Shown here one piece after another: positions 49,847 through 61,800 of a stretch of 64,000 bases of DNA (within the stretch, counting starts at the first letter, position 1; every line of letters starts with the position of its first letter). A model generated the notes under the pieces. It was not told the origin of the DNA. It made no database searches and was given only the letters and a program-made list of their open reading frames with translations. The position numbers were made by a program, and so were the translations under genes. Source of the stretch: Lineus longissimus (Eukaryota > Nemertea > Pilidiophora > Heteronemertea > Lineidae); NCBI RefSeq assembly GCF_910592395.1, contig NC_088321.1, positions 3,970,001 to 4,034,000 on the forward strand, written 5' to 3'.

Positions 49847-50342
49847 CGACAACGACGACGACGACGGACGACGGACGCCACGGTATGGGATAAGCTCACC
49901 TCTGCTAAGAGGTGAGCTAAAAATCATTGATTTCTTGGTCCTCATAGTATGCCAGTGTTGATTTAGCAGTTGTTTTGGCAAGGACATGGTTTTTTTTGAG
50001 TCTTCCGAAACCTAGAGCGCTACTCAATAGGCGGCTAACAAGAAACTACGCATTATACTGTTGTTGCCGACGTATGTGTACACTGAACTTGGGATGTGCG
50101 TCGGCCCCGTGTTGAAATGACGTCCAGTGTCAGTTGGTGCGTTTTTCGCTGATTTGCGCAAAATTCAACATATCTCAAAAGTTCAATGGTTGACCCTCGA
50201 TTTTTTTTGATTTTTGTGTTGCGTAAGCAACTGTCTTTCACGGGAGGATGGTCACAGTAAGAATTATTTAGGAAGAAATGTATAATATCTGGGGTTTTCC
50301 GTGATTGTCCGGCCGAATTGGCAATATTGCCCGAAAGCTCTC
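48692..50342. repeat. Interspersed repeat A, copy 1, split by a later insertion
   Basis: The sequence 48692-48756 plus 49918-50342 matches 62544-63016 closely, from 'ggtctca.tagggaggg' to 'ggcaatattgcc'. In the copy at 62.5 kb the two halves are joined directly. The family has no clear coding capacity; minus-strand frames such as MKDSCLR occur in both copies and may be relics or chance. Confidence 0.9.
48757..49917 (-). repeat. Hairpin-ended repeat, copy 2, inverted relative to copy 1
   Basis: This is the reverse complement of 3831-4940. It starts with AATGGCCAGGGCCATT and ends with a (GAC)n stretch at about 49788-49878 and the hairpin CTCACCTCTGCTAAGAGGTG. It is flanked by TAAAA on both sides (48752-48756 and 49918-49922), and the intact site at 62.6 kb has one TAAAA, showing a target duplication of about 5 bp. 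The frames inside give Asp or Arg runs from the triplet stretch and are not genes. Confidence 0.9.
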
Positions 50343-51239
50343 GACCTGCGGTCTCGAGTTTTCCGGTCGTAGAAAATCATCTCGTGCAATCTGGCTACCC
50401 GGATCAGCCACTCGTGTGGTTTTCTTATTGTATCGATAATTAAAGTAATTTGTTACATTAACAATAAAATAAGACGATCCATGGCAATTTTTAAAGCTGC
50501 ATTCGGTATGTGATGATTCTTAACACAGCTGGTCTTCATACAGTCAAAACGGTCAAAATTCAGATTTTGGCACAATCACCTCCAGTGAGCCTATCCATGG
50601 AAATGGATTCTGGATGCTGGTTGCCAGTGGATTGACAACGGTATCAAATCAATTAGAGGAGATTCCTTACAACGGGAATTTATCCATTAGTAACCCCCAT
50701 AAAGGAACATTTTACCACAAACATGAACATTGGAAGCAGTTACAAACACACAGATCAATGGTTTGAAATTGATCACAATAGTGGCTCCACACAACGCCTA
50801 TATGGGGAACTTCCATTTTTGCGGAAAAGCGACACCAAACGTCTATTTGAGTTATTAACAAAAAGCTGAAAACACGACAATATATGTTTATTTGAGATAC
50901 GAACGCCACCAAACGTCTATTTGAGTGTATGTCTATTTGAGATACGACACAATATGTTTATTTTAGGTACGTCTCCGTTAAAACGAGCGCCACCAAACGT
51001 CCATTCGAGTCATAACACAACATAAAATGTCTATTTGAGACAACCTCTATTTATGCGGAAATAACAGCCCATACTGTTGTCAAAAAAACGATCAAAGTTA
51101 TTCGGGAAGAAATTTTTACAACAAAACTGCACACAAAGGCCAAGGGCACAAAGAAAGCTAAAGAAATTCGCCATGGTTTGACTAGTTGCGGGGGCTTCAA
51201 ACGGGGAAAAAATAGTTACAACAAGCCCTTTCAGAACGG

Positions 51240-52104
51240 ACCCTCGTCCTAAGTTAAAAAGTTGCATCCAAGAGGTCCGGGAATGGATGGCCATCAACTC
51301 TCTGAAACTCAACGACGAAAAGACAGAATTTATCCTTGTTTCATCTGGCGCCAGCTATCAACGGCAGGAATTAAGCATTGACCATCCCCTGTCCATTAAA
51401 TTAGGAGATCAGCTTATCTCAGCGGTGCCTCATGCACGTAACATCGGTGCTATTTTTGACGAACACCTCTCAAAGGACCGACACATAAATTCTATATGTA
51501 AGTCAGCCTATTTCCAAATTCACAATATTGGTCTTACCAGAAAAATCCTTACAGTTGATGCCACAAAAACCCTTGTTCATGCCCTTGTCACCTCTAGATT
51601 GGATGGTCTGAACGCACTGCTACTTGGCCTGCATCCAGAGAGTTCAAAATAGTGCTGCTCGTGTCATCACTGGTGTTTGCAGGTCAGATCATATTACTCC
51701 AGTGTTGAACGACCTCCACTGGCTCCGTATCCGCGACAGGATAAAGTATAAGATTCTACTCCTTGTATTTAAGTGCTTAAACAATTTAGCCCAAAATTAC
51801 ATATCCTCCCTCATAGAAGTCTACCAACCTAGACGCAGTCTCCGTTCCTCATCTGTTGGCCCACTGTTGGTGCGACCAAGGAGTAGGTTGATAACGTTTG
51901 GCGACCGAGCCTTCTCCACTGCAGCCCCAAGGCTCTGGAATCAACTTCATAATGTGCCAGCATCTCGGTCTTCAAATCGCATCTTAAATCCTATCTCTTA
52001 GGTCGCTACCACTCCTAATATGTCTCTCTTTGTAAAGTGTCACCGATTATTCTGAGTGGATTCTGGCACTATAAATCATTTCAATATTATTATTACTATT
52101 ATCA
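51240..52104 (+). mobile_element. CR1-like LINE 3' fragment inserted in the DIRS-like gag
   Basis: The frames 51287-51652 and 51624-52001 read WMAINSLKLNDEKTEF, then RVQNSAARVITG, HWLRIRDRIKYKILLL and RSRLITFGDRAFSTAAP, the typical C-terminus of CR1/L2-group reverse transcriptase proteins. The two frames join across a small deletion near 51640. The 3' end shows the usual 'gcactataaat' then a TTATTA-type microsatellite tail at 52065-52104. The fragment is 5' truncated. Confidence 0.85.
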
Positions 52105-52300
52105 CGTACAGACGGCGGGGGTCAGAGGAACACAAGTTACCAGTACAACGCCAGAGGTACCGCTACATCAAGCAACGTCAGAAGAGGTCGTGGCAGAGGA
52201 ACCAAGACAAGAGGCCAAAAAAGGTACGTTGCAGTCAAAGTCAGTAGCCTCATCGGCACCAAACCGATTATCACTTCCAGGGTAATTCGCAAACATTTCT

Positions 52301-53960
52301 GTGGAGACAGTGGCGAGGGAAATAAGGTCTTTAGGACTTTGCCATCCGCCTCCTACAGACGGACCTGTAGGGGGTCGTCTCAAAGATTGTCTAGAAAATT
52401 GGAAAAAAGTCACAAACGACCCGACAGTTCTGGAAGTGGTAGGCGGTTATCAGATTCCATTGTGGAATACCCCAAAACAAAACAGACAACCCTTCAGTCC
52501 CAGATTTTCCACAGCAGAGACAGAACAAATAGACATAGAGAAAAGGGTCATCACAGAAGTAATGAACCCAAGCACGGACTTATTTCTGAGTCACATCTTC
52601 CTTCGGCAGAAGAAAGATGGAACTTACAGACCGGTTTTCAATTTGAAGAATCTAAATGCATTCATCCCATAAGAACACTTCAAAATGGAAATCATCCCAA
52701 TGCTGAAAAACCTCGTGCAGCCAGGGGATTGGATGGTAAAAATAGACCTAAAAGATGCATACTTTTGCGTACCAATGGCAGAAAACACAAGAAAGTTTCT
52801 TTGCTTCCAATGGAGGGGCAAGACATACATGTATCGGGTTCTTCCATTTGGCTTAGGCCCAGCACCACGGGTTTTCACCAAAATCTTGAAGGCCCCAATA
52901 GGCCTATTGAGAAGACTGGGCTTCAGGCTGATAATATTCCTGGACGATCTCATTCTGCTACACCAAGACCCATTGGTACTACAGCAGCAACTCCAGACCT
53001 GTCTTTGCTTACTTCAGGCACTAGGCTTCATAATAAATTGGACCAAGTCAATCCTGAATCCAGACCAAGTGATGAATTCTTACCTAGGTTTTGCAGTAGA
53101 CTCCGTACGAATGCAACTACAGTTACCGGAGGACAAGATTGCGAAGATACACGCTAAATGCAAAGACATGGTGGCGCAAGACCAGACAACAGTCCGAGAG
53201 CTGGCACAACTAATAGGGAAATTAGCGGCGACAACGAAGGCGATTCTCCCCGGGCCCCTGCACTACAGGAACCTGCAGATGCTGAAGAGGGCAGGCCTTC
53301 GTTTGAAGAGTCAATGTTACGAGACCACAGTTACGCTCAACCCCGACTGCAAAGCAGACTTAAAGTGGTTGATAGAACAGCTTCGAAACCACAATGGGAA
53401 GGCAACAATATCGACCAAGCCAACATTGACATTTACAACAGATACCTCGTTGACGGGATGGGGCGCGGTCCTAGAAACATCGAAGGATGTAGCGCAGGGA
53501 CGATGGACCAAAAAAGAGACAAGACTCCACATCAACGTGTTAGAGTTGAAAGTAGTGGAGATTGCCCTGAAATCATTAGCGAGACAGGCAAAAAATTGCC
53601 ACATACACTTCAGGCTGGACAACTCGTCAGCCGTTGCCCAGATCAACAAATTGGGAGGGGACAAGATCCCGAGACCTGCTGAAGATCACCCAAGAAGTAT
53701 GGGACTATTGTATTCAGAGAAACATCTCATTGACAGCAGAGCACCTCCCAGGGGTGAAGAATGTGGAAGCAGACCAAGCCTCCAGAGTATTCAGCGACTC
53801 CAGCGACTGGCACCTGAACCAGAAAATATTCCGAGAAATCGAGAAAGTTCTAGGCAAGCAGACCACCTGTTTGCCAGCCGACACAACAGACAGAAACAGC
53901 AATATGTCAGCTGGAAACCAGACCCAAGAGCGATATTAAACATTCAACGCGTTTGCACTA
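52301..53960 (+). pseudogene. DIRS/Ngaro-like reverse transcriptase - RNase H, broken
   Basis: The frame from 52301 reaches FLRQKKDGTYRPVFN and meets TAA at 52670-52672. The same frame resumes with DWMVKIDLKDAYF, RVLPFGLGPAPRVF and the catalytic FLDD at about 52937. RNase H acidic residues appear as TDTSLTGWG, NVLELK and RLDNSSAV. An extra G in the GGGG run at 53657-53660 shifts the frame to LLKITQEVWDY and LTAEHLPGVKNVEADQ. Two further shifts near 53855 and 53938 follow, the latter next to a stop. The enzyme would copy element RNA; in this copy it cannot be made whole. Confidence 0.85.
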
Positions 53961-54284
53961 GATTGGGGAAGGTTGGAGGCATATGCATTTCCACCATTTT
54001 GCCTGATCGGACGAAGCTTGGCAAAAGTCAAGGAGGACAAAGCGAACATGATATTGATCACACCAGTGTGGCAAGGACAACAGTGGTACCCGACACTACT
54101 AGAGATGATTATAGATCGACCAATACTACTTCCCCCGACAGCAAATCTGCTGACGGATCCCAAGGGGGACAGCCACTCTCTAGTTCTCGACCACACAATG
54201 TACCTGGCGGCATGGAAAATCTCAGGGGGCAAGAAGAACACCAGGGTTTTCTGAATCAGCTGCAGAACTCTATAGAAGAGGCTG

Positions 54285-55206
54285 GAGAGAGGGAACTGAG
54301 GCTGCTTACGACTCAGGTTGGAAAAAGTGGACTGGCTGGTGTGTCGGACGGGATATTAATCCATTTCAGGCCACTGTGGCAAATATAGGCAATTTCCTGT
54401 CGTCAGAGTATGAGACAGAAAGGGAATATAACACAGTAAATGGCTACAGATCAGCCATCTCGGCGAGACACCTGGAAATAGACGGTCACAAGACGGGACA
54501 ACACCCTGACATTGTGAGACTGATGCATCGGGTCTTTGCAGACCACCGGTACCACGATATATGGAGACCTGGGCGGTGAATGTTGTCCTCACAGCAATAA
54601 ATTTACTGGGGTGCAATCGGACCATGAACATCAAAGATTTATCTGCCAAACTAGCAATGCTTATGGCACTGACAAGTGCATGCAGGTGCTCAGAATTACT
54701 GAATAAAATAAAAATTATCAACAAAGCCAGGGAGGGTAAGAATGTGGTCTTCCAACTGGATTCTGTGACAAAGACCTCACGACCATGAAAACCATTGTTG
54801 AAATTGACATTCGTACCATAATATGACACAAATGACAAACTAGATGTTGTGCAGTGCTTGGAATCGCATGAGACTAGGATAGAAAATGGCGCATCACAGC
54901 CGAACAGAAACAGTGTCTGTTCCTGGCTATGGTAAAACCACACCGCCCAGTAGCAAAATGCACAATAGCAAGATGGTTACAGTTCATCATGACAAAAGCG
55001 GGCATTGACACGGACAAATACAAAGCCCATTCGACTAGGGCGGCGACCACGACCAAAGCCAAAATTCAAGGCTTGTCAGTGGAGCAAATTATAAAGAAAG
55101 CGGACTGGTCAAGGGCAAGCACATTTGGCAGATTTTATGACAAAGAGATTGGATCGCAGGCCCAAAAAAAATGCCAGTTCCAAGATAAAGTATTGGAATG
55201 GATGTA
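54285..55206 (+). pseudogene. Tyrosine recombinase of the DIRS/Ngaro-like element, broken
   Basis: Three frames carry the domain in order: GWKKWTGWCVGRDI to NTVNGYRSAISA (to 54579), LTSACRCSELL with the first catalytic Arg (54561-54788), and AHSTRAATTTKA with the His-x-x-Arg pair at about 55028. The last continues to STFGRFYDKE with the Tyr nucleophile at 55136-55138. All four signature residues are still visible. This recombinase replaces the integrase of LTR elements and inserts without target duplication. Frame breaks near 54570 and 54800-54920 disable it. Confidence 0.8.
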
Positions 55207-55225
55207 GGTTAGCTTTGAACATTCA

Positions 55226-55336
55226 ATTATTACATCTATTGACGGTTTATGAAATTAAATTTAAAATTTTATAAGTGTGCGAAGCACACGAAATGAAATT
55301 CTGATTTAATGAGTAAACCTAAATAGATGTAATAAT
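55226..55336. repeat. 111-bp imperfect palindrome after the recombinase
   Basis: The ends ATTATTACATCTATT and AATAGATGTAATAAT are exact inverted copies of each other. The centre GTGTGCgaaGCACAC forms a strong hairpin. A reverse-complement partial copy lies at 56042-56120. It probably belongs to the terminal or internal complementary repeats of the DIRS-like element. The 700 bp between them hold nothing recognisable. Confidence 0.75.
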
Positions 55337-56041
55337 CCCACCCTCCCTACCGATATTGAGATTGAAACATCCTTTATCACTTTATCTTTACAGTTAGATC
55401 TGGATAACACATCTGAGACAACAACCACGGGAGAAGGACAATGTGAATTCGGCAAGGACTGGTTATGACACTTGCGGAAAAATCAGACGTTCATTTTAAG
55501 AGACAACGGTCTCACATGAAGTCAGGTTGGACTAAGTTCAGTTATTAAGGCGATTCATTAGCCGAAGAAGAGACGAGCAGTCTGGTGAAGTTCAGTTCAG
55601 TTGATTTATTTGGACATGAGGCGATAAGCCGAAGGAGGACAGCAGTCCTGTAGTGATTTTAAGTTAAATTTAGTTATTGACACGCAGGAACGGCAGTAAC
55701 CTTAATAGCCAGTGGGCTGGTTATCTTATGTTATTTACTTCATTTGTTGAACTTTGAAAAAAAGAAGAAGATTGTTTATCAGTTTGTACTTCTATAACCT
55801 GTATATATCTTAAAACTAGCAACTCATAAGGGGTGGACGGGGCGGTTATGAGAACCTAGTATGTTTTTTGAGTAAACTTGTTGGTCCAATCATGATTGAA
55901 GACATGATTGGGTCTATTAGCTAGGTTTGAAATTGCAGCGGATTCCAAATGAGGATGGGATAAGAGGAAAATGCAGATTCGTTTTCGGTTGAGACCGGAA
56001 CGAAGTTTCAGCTGACCTGTTGAATTCTGGAGCGAAATTCA

Positions 56042-56120
56042 ATTATTACATCTATTAAGGTTTACTCATTAAATTATAATTTCATTTCGTGTGCTTCGCA
56101 CATTTATGAAATTTCAAATT
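56042..56120. repeat. Inverted partial copy of the 111-bp palindrome
   Basis: It begins with the same ATTATTACATCTATT and then follows the reverse complement of 55226-55336 ('ggtttactcattaaat', 'tcatttcgtgtgcttcgcac'). It fades out near 56120. Confidence 0.75.
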
Positions 56121-56176
56121 GTGGATGGTCGCTGGTGGTTTACCAATGGTATCGAATTAAATCAGAGGCGATTCCA

Positions 56177-58559
56177 TAAATGGGGCATTGGTCCAATCGA
56201 TTATTGATAAGCAGATCGCTCGATATGTATTCTTGTCCTTAGAGGTCCTACATGTATAGGTAGGCCCGATGTATGTCAGATATCTCTGCTGTCGTATGTA
56301 TAAAGCATAGTTTTATGCAAATCTCATTACCAAGTTGTGGCTTAACATGGGTATGTCATTGATTGCCTATGACTTTTTCGAAACGTACTTCACAGGCAAA
56401 GGCTATATAAAAAACCTCATTCAAAGACCATGGCTATACAGGAACCACAGTCAGAGCTCATGTATATGTGGAAACCTCATCACACGTATTAACAGGCTAT
56501 GGTGGTGCATCTTTTTCTATTTCAGGGAAGCATGTTTTGCTGAATCTACTATGTCTCATAACTAACATTGGGTCTCGAAGGATTGTATATATTATCCGAT
56601 AAGATTTAGCGAGTTGACAGCCATTTTTAATAGTGCCACTTGTTTTAATGATCCAAGCTCCCATTGCAATATATTCAAGGTGTTTTGCTTTATCAAAGGC
56701 AAATAACCATGACCAAGTGCAAAACCCCTCTCGAGGCTATCAATAGTGGTGGTATCGTCACAAAATGTATAGATGTACTTTGTGCCCCTAATTAAACTTT
56801 TGAGAAAGCAAACATTTTCATTCATTGGTATACACACAACTTTATTGTTTACAGACACTAAAGGGTAATTTCAGGTCTAAAATTGCCAGGTTGCAGCTGA
56901 TATTACCAAAATGTCTCAGCAATCAGCTTACCGAAGGCAATGAGCAGATTCATTATTCTATGCTTAACAAAAAATTAAAAAGAAATGAGCGCACAGAAGA
57001 CAAACGTGTACTTACCATGTACAACCATGTACAGGCTCAAGTGTGATTTGAGAAATATTCAGCAATACTAGTATAATCCAAAATTACTCAATGTGGTCTT
57101 ATTGATGATTTGGAAATAAAAGAGTTATGGATATGATCGATTTCTGCTCAAAGGAATGGTTGAAATATATATTTGCCAGTCGGCTTGAAAACCGTAATGT
57201 GACAAGAGATAGACAAAATGATTAATTGTTGTTTCTTCGCACTCCCTAAAGGGCTTTTCATGGATTTTGAGCCCTCATACACACCGTATCATAGTAAACA
57301 TGGTAAAGGAGCCGTGTGAGTGTTTGGGTCATGGGCCGGGGGCGGGGGATTTCTTTTAATCACATCTTTTAAAGTAATACTTCGTCCATTCCACAAACAA
57401 CTGGTTCTGGGGTTGAATTTACAGCAGCCATTCGCATGTGTTGTTGTTCCGACTGCAGCCACTGTTTATTCCCAGGGAAGATCGCTGGGAACTGGACTAC
57501 AAGGGTTAGGTCTAGTGAGAGGCATCCAAACACCTATTCCCTTGATTATAGCTCAGGCCAGGAGATGTATTATCGCTACACGAACAATTATTCAAAATGG
57601 GAATGCTTTTTTAAAGGCGGCTGCTGTGAAGAGATAATTTACAAGAGGCACAAAGTAGCTTGCAACAGTTAACAGAGGAAAACTTTGTATATTTTACAAC
57701 AATTAGACTCGGCGGTGGGAGAACGCCAGATTCCTGATTTTGAGAACCTTTCTTGTAACGTTATTTGGCGTTATTTGTCAAAACAAATTTAATTTGCATA
57801 TGACTTGACCGAAGCAATGCATAGTGACCCATTGGAACGACACAAGTTTACACTAAATGATAAATGTTTAGGGGACGAGTACAGAATGAGGATAATGATA
57901 ACACAATAAACAAGAATGTTAAAGATCGTCATAAAATTCGATAAAGATCTTCTTAAAATCTCGCCAAAGATCCTCATAAAATCACCGCGAGTAGAATCAA
58001 TTTGGAGCTTCGTTGGGGGGGGGCTAAAGTATAGTATGCCAGCAAACTGTGGCAGCACTGGGACGCTGACTGAGAACTGCCGACTTTCCCGAATGTTCGT
58101 CATTCAGATAATCCAACCTGCAATTGAAATTGCCAGTTCTCTTGCAGCGACCATATTGATCGCTGAACTTCTGATGGATTAAGTACTGCCTATGTGTCAT
58201 CAAGGATGCGATACAGGATATATTTGGAAACATGTGGAATTTGGAGGCCAGTAATTGAATCGAGTTCAGGCTTTTTAGTCTAAATATATTATACACCGAT
58301 CTTTGGACGCTCTCTCTCTCGATGTTCACCCAACGGTGTCTGCATATAATGCCTCGCTTTCGATTCGTGCATGGGGGAAATGGGAAGATCCAAATGCACA
58401 TCACGAACATTCATGTGACCTCGGCCCCGGCCTTACTCGCGAATATATATTAGACCTGTCAATGACAAATAGCACCCATGTCTCCTTCTCTGCATGATAA
58501 GTGGTTATATGTGCATGAATGGGCAATTCCCTGCCCTTGACCACTAATCTGGTGCTATC
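56177..58559. other. Non-coding stretch
   Basis: No gene is recognised. A Cys-rich frame at 57436-57672 (CCCSDCSHC at its start, GGCCEE near its end) lacks splice support and family resemblance. Relics of the 'ggctat..ggaaacctcat' repeat occur at 56385-56500. Confidence 0.35.
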
Positions 58560-58584
58560 GTTCAGTTGTTATGAAATGGTGCTT

Positions 58585-58965
58585 CTAGATAATCTCTAGG
58601 CATGGTCTCATGGAAAAGTCATTAACAGGCTGTCATGGCATTATGTAAGCCTCATTCGATCCCATTTCTTTATAACGGAAACTATACTCACATGCCATAG
58701 CTTTTTGGGAACAACATTCACGGGCGACGGTTTTATACAAATCACATTCACTAGCAATTGTTTTATAGAAACTTCATTTCGCAGGCCATGGTCATGGCTG
58801 TATTGAAACTATTCACAGACCATGGCTCTATGGAAACCTCATTTATAGGCCTTGGTTAAATGATAACCTTTATACAAACCAATGCTTTCTGGAAGCCTCA
58901 TTTACAGACCATGGTTTCATGGAAATCGCACCATTTACATGTACAGGCCATGGCTTGAAAACTTC
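58585..58965. repeat. Degenerate tandem repeat, unit about 30-35 bp
   Basis: Variants of 'catggtttcatggaaacctc' followed by 'atttacaggc' recur about ten times, with many substitutions and small length changes. It ends near 58965. A shorter set of the same motif lies 2.1 kb upstream. Confidence 0.75.
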
Positions 58966-59646
58966 AAAATCAATGGCAATATGGGAACCACTATAATAAC
59001 GCGATCAGACACCTTCGGCAATAACTGGATAAATTTAGGCTTTGGCAGTTTAAACCTGGGGGACCTTGGAGTTTCCGTGATTTTGCGCTCGATGACCTTT
59101 GACCAGTTATGTCCCAGACCTTTGACAGTGCTTATTTGGGGCAAACCTGGTTATCTCCCAATATGGTGATGCGGGCCATAGATCTGGTAGGAAATGTTCA
59201 TTAATGCACTCATTCCATTTTAGACCCCAGTATTGTGACCTTTTCAAAATATTGATGCCTCGATCGGTGGCAAGTCCGGGTGCAACCTACACGTCACACG
59301 TATATCAAGCTTATTGGCGATAAGGCCATCGACCTTGGAGAATAAGTGGAACACACAGCCGGCAAACAAACAGAAAGAAAAATGGCCCAAAAACATTTAG
59401 TATGGATAGTGTAACCCCCCCCCCCCTCCCGATGGTCCTCTAGGTACTCTCTTTTCCCCCCCCCCCCCCCCCCCACCCACCCACGCCCTCCTCCCAGGCC
59501 CTTCAATTTACCTTTGGGCCAATCGGAAGGACATTGAACTGGCAATCTAATGATCAGTGACTATGCAACTTCGATATTCGTATATATTCTTTGAACCTTT
59601 GGCGTCGATTCATATTGCAAAACACTTTCGACACTAACTACCGGCA

Positions 59647-61513
59647 CATTACTAAAACCCGGAATTCCGCGGATTTCCCCGGATTTACGCACATTACGGA
59701 ACCAAGCTCTTTTCCGAAATTCCTGGGACATTATTGCACACACGCGGTAGGGCTGTATTCGTTGTCACAGGCGATTGAGAGATTGCGCAGAGGCGAGTGA
59801 GAAATACATGCTGCGCGACAGGGCTGTATTCGTTGTCACAGGCGATTGAGAGATTGCACAGAGGCGAGTTAGAAATACATGCTGCGCGGCAGGGCTGTAT
59901 TCGTTGTCACAGGCGATTGAGAGATTGCACACATGCGAGTTGGAAATACATGCTGCGCAGCAGGGCTGTATTCATTGTCACAGGCGATTGAGAGATTGCA
60001 CACATGCGAGTTGGAAATACATGCTGCGCGGTAGGGCTGTATTCGATGTCGTAGGCGAGTGAGAGACCTCTCCTCATGATCCTCGCATCATGAATGATAG
60101 TACACCTGTACAGTGTGTACATCAGGCCTACGGAACGTATAGAATGTGGTGTGTACCTCGGTGTCTACTGTACTAGTGGTTGTTGCTGCACTACACTATG
60201 TTGTTGTAATGCCACTTATAGAACCTGGGGGCCTTGGACGGCCAGTGAAGTCTCTTCCATGTAGATAAACACAGGTGGGGACAGCTAGGAAGGTCGGAGC
60301 TGAGAAATGAATGCTACGCGCCACACTCAAGTCGCATTTCGGTCTCATGGCATTTTTGGCGGCTTTTAACTCTTTGAGATCGCATCACTTTTTTTCTGTC
60401 GCAATACCAGGAACGTGCGACTTTTCTTGAAAAACACCATTTTCAAAAAAAAACAATCATCAAAGTTACTTGCAATTTATATCCCCTGAAAGGTCTTTCT
60501 GAGTCCTTTTCTTTGCTTCATAGCATTCCAATTTAGGCAAAACACCTGATTTACAGGATTTTTAAGAAGAAATATAGTTTTCACCCCTCACCGAATTCCG
60601 AAATAATTGGCAGAACTAGACATTCCACTAGCCACAAAAAGTCATAAAAACAACACAGAAAATTAGAACTCCCTAGCAACTAACTGCATAATAAATCATT
60701 GTCTAAGGCATCCCAAACTTCATGGGCTTTAAATCTCAATAGCATTCCGCGAAGTTAATATTTATAGCTCACAAGGTCATTTGCATAAGATATTGATGAA
60801 GTTTTAGTCACGTGACAGTCGGACATCGACACTTATTTCTACGCATTTGAGCTTATTTCAAAGTCAATTATCTTTGACCGTGCATTGTTTTTAGCATGAA
60901 TGATACCATAGTGTCAGAGAGAGAAATATTCAGAACAATTATGTAGTATTTCCAACACTCGGACATTGCCAGATTGAATCTAACTGCCCTAGTTAGAAAG
61001 CCTGAATCCATTACGAAACCGCATGTTTGTCTGACATTGCCTGTAATTCAGCGATGGGGAAATAGAGGGCAGCAGCTGCAGTGACCTCATCATCGCGGAA
61101 TGCTATTGACCTGACAGTTTGACAGAAAATCGTCTTCTAGCTATTACCACCATATACACCAACCATCACCCGACCATAGCAACAAAAAAAAGCTGTTAGT
61201 AACCTAGAATGATTGTAGATGTATCTCGGATCGATTCCAGACAGTGCTGAGCACAGCTAAACCGTGTGTAAAAAGTAGTGTATACAAACAGCATGGGTCG
61301 TTCAACGTTACTGGTGCCTGATTTACCCAAACGACTTATGCCGTTCAACGGTCTCAAAGAGTTAATATAAAATGAAATGAAATGAAATGCGCGAAGTATG
61401 TATTTAGAACTGCATAGGCTTCCAGTACAGGTTCTTGGCTTCCCATACAGGCCGTCTGCAGTCACAATACGTGATCCATTCCGTAATCCGCGGAATTCCG
61501 GGTTTTAGTAATG
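59647..61513. mobile_element. 1.87 kb element with 29-bp inverted ends
   Basis: The ends CATTACTAAAACCCGGAATT and on to CCGCGGATT match exactly in inverted orientation (59647-59675 and 61485-61513). The interior has a 71-bp tandem array near the left end and no transposase. A target duplication was not resolved, partly because a 2-bp difference lies at the edge. Confidence 0.8.
59749..60070. repeat. 71-bp tandem array, about 4.5 copies
   Basis: Units start 'agggctgtattcgttgtcac' at 59749, 59820, 59891, 59962 and 60033. The first four are nearly identical; the last is partial and diverged. Each unit carries 'ggcgattgagagattgc' and 'aaatacatgctgcgc'. The units are long and contiguous, with no unique spacers. 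Confidence 0.95.
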
Positions 61514-61800
61514 CCGACTAATTACACATACCTCCTAATACTCCTCATACTAGAAATCATATCATTGTCTAAGACATTCTTGGTGCAGACTTAGTTTAGT
61601 TTAGCTTATTCGTGGCTACATGTATACAGCAATAAAATAATCGATACAGTGAATAAAATGCACTTGTAAAAAGCATACATTGGTAAAAATGCATGCACCA
61701 ACGGTAACCATGCAGGTCATAATGACCTTTTCAATGACACCAAGAAAGAGGGGCGACAGAACGGATATTCCTAATGATGACGACCTGTGCATCAGCAAGG

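Larger units (their letters stand above)
50609..56176 (+). mobile_element. DIRS/Ngaro-like tyrosine-recombinase retrotransposon, defective
   Basis: Plus-strand blocks follow the family order: a Gly/Arg-rich gag tail (about 52106-52230), reverse transcriptase and RNase H (52301 to about 53960), and a tyrosine recombinase (about 54285-55206). A weak terminal-repeat candidate ('ggtatc.aat.aa.cagagg.gattcc') occurs at 50609-50668 and 56122-56176, and a palindromic unit lies after the recombinase. The gag is split by a LINE at about 51240-52104. At least five frame changes and two stops break the coding regions. The outer limits are inferred from the repeat pair and may be wrong by some hundreds of bases. 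Confidence 0.75.

Noticed and set aside
49616-49987. 123-residue Ser/Arg-rich open frame (minus), and Asp-rich frames opposite
   Set aside because: It arises from the (GAC)n triplet stretch inside a repeat, and a near-identical frame exists in the other copy at 3849.
52339-53157. 272-residue open frame
   Set aside because: It is an overlapping frame of the reverse transcriptase region, with no domain of its own.
57436-57672. Small Cys-rich secreted protein
   Set aside because: The frame is short, has no convincing signal peptide or splice context, and no family was recognised.
59749-60070. CRISPR-like array
   Set aside because: Units of 71 bp are contiguous with no unique spacers and the DNA is eukaryotic, so this is a plain tandem array.
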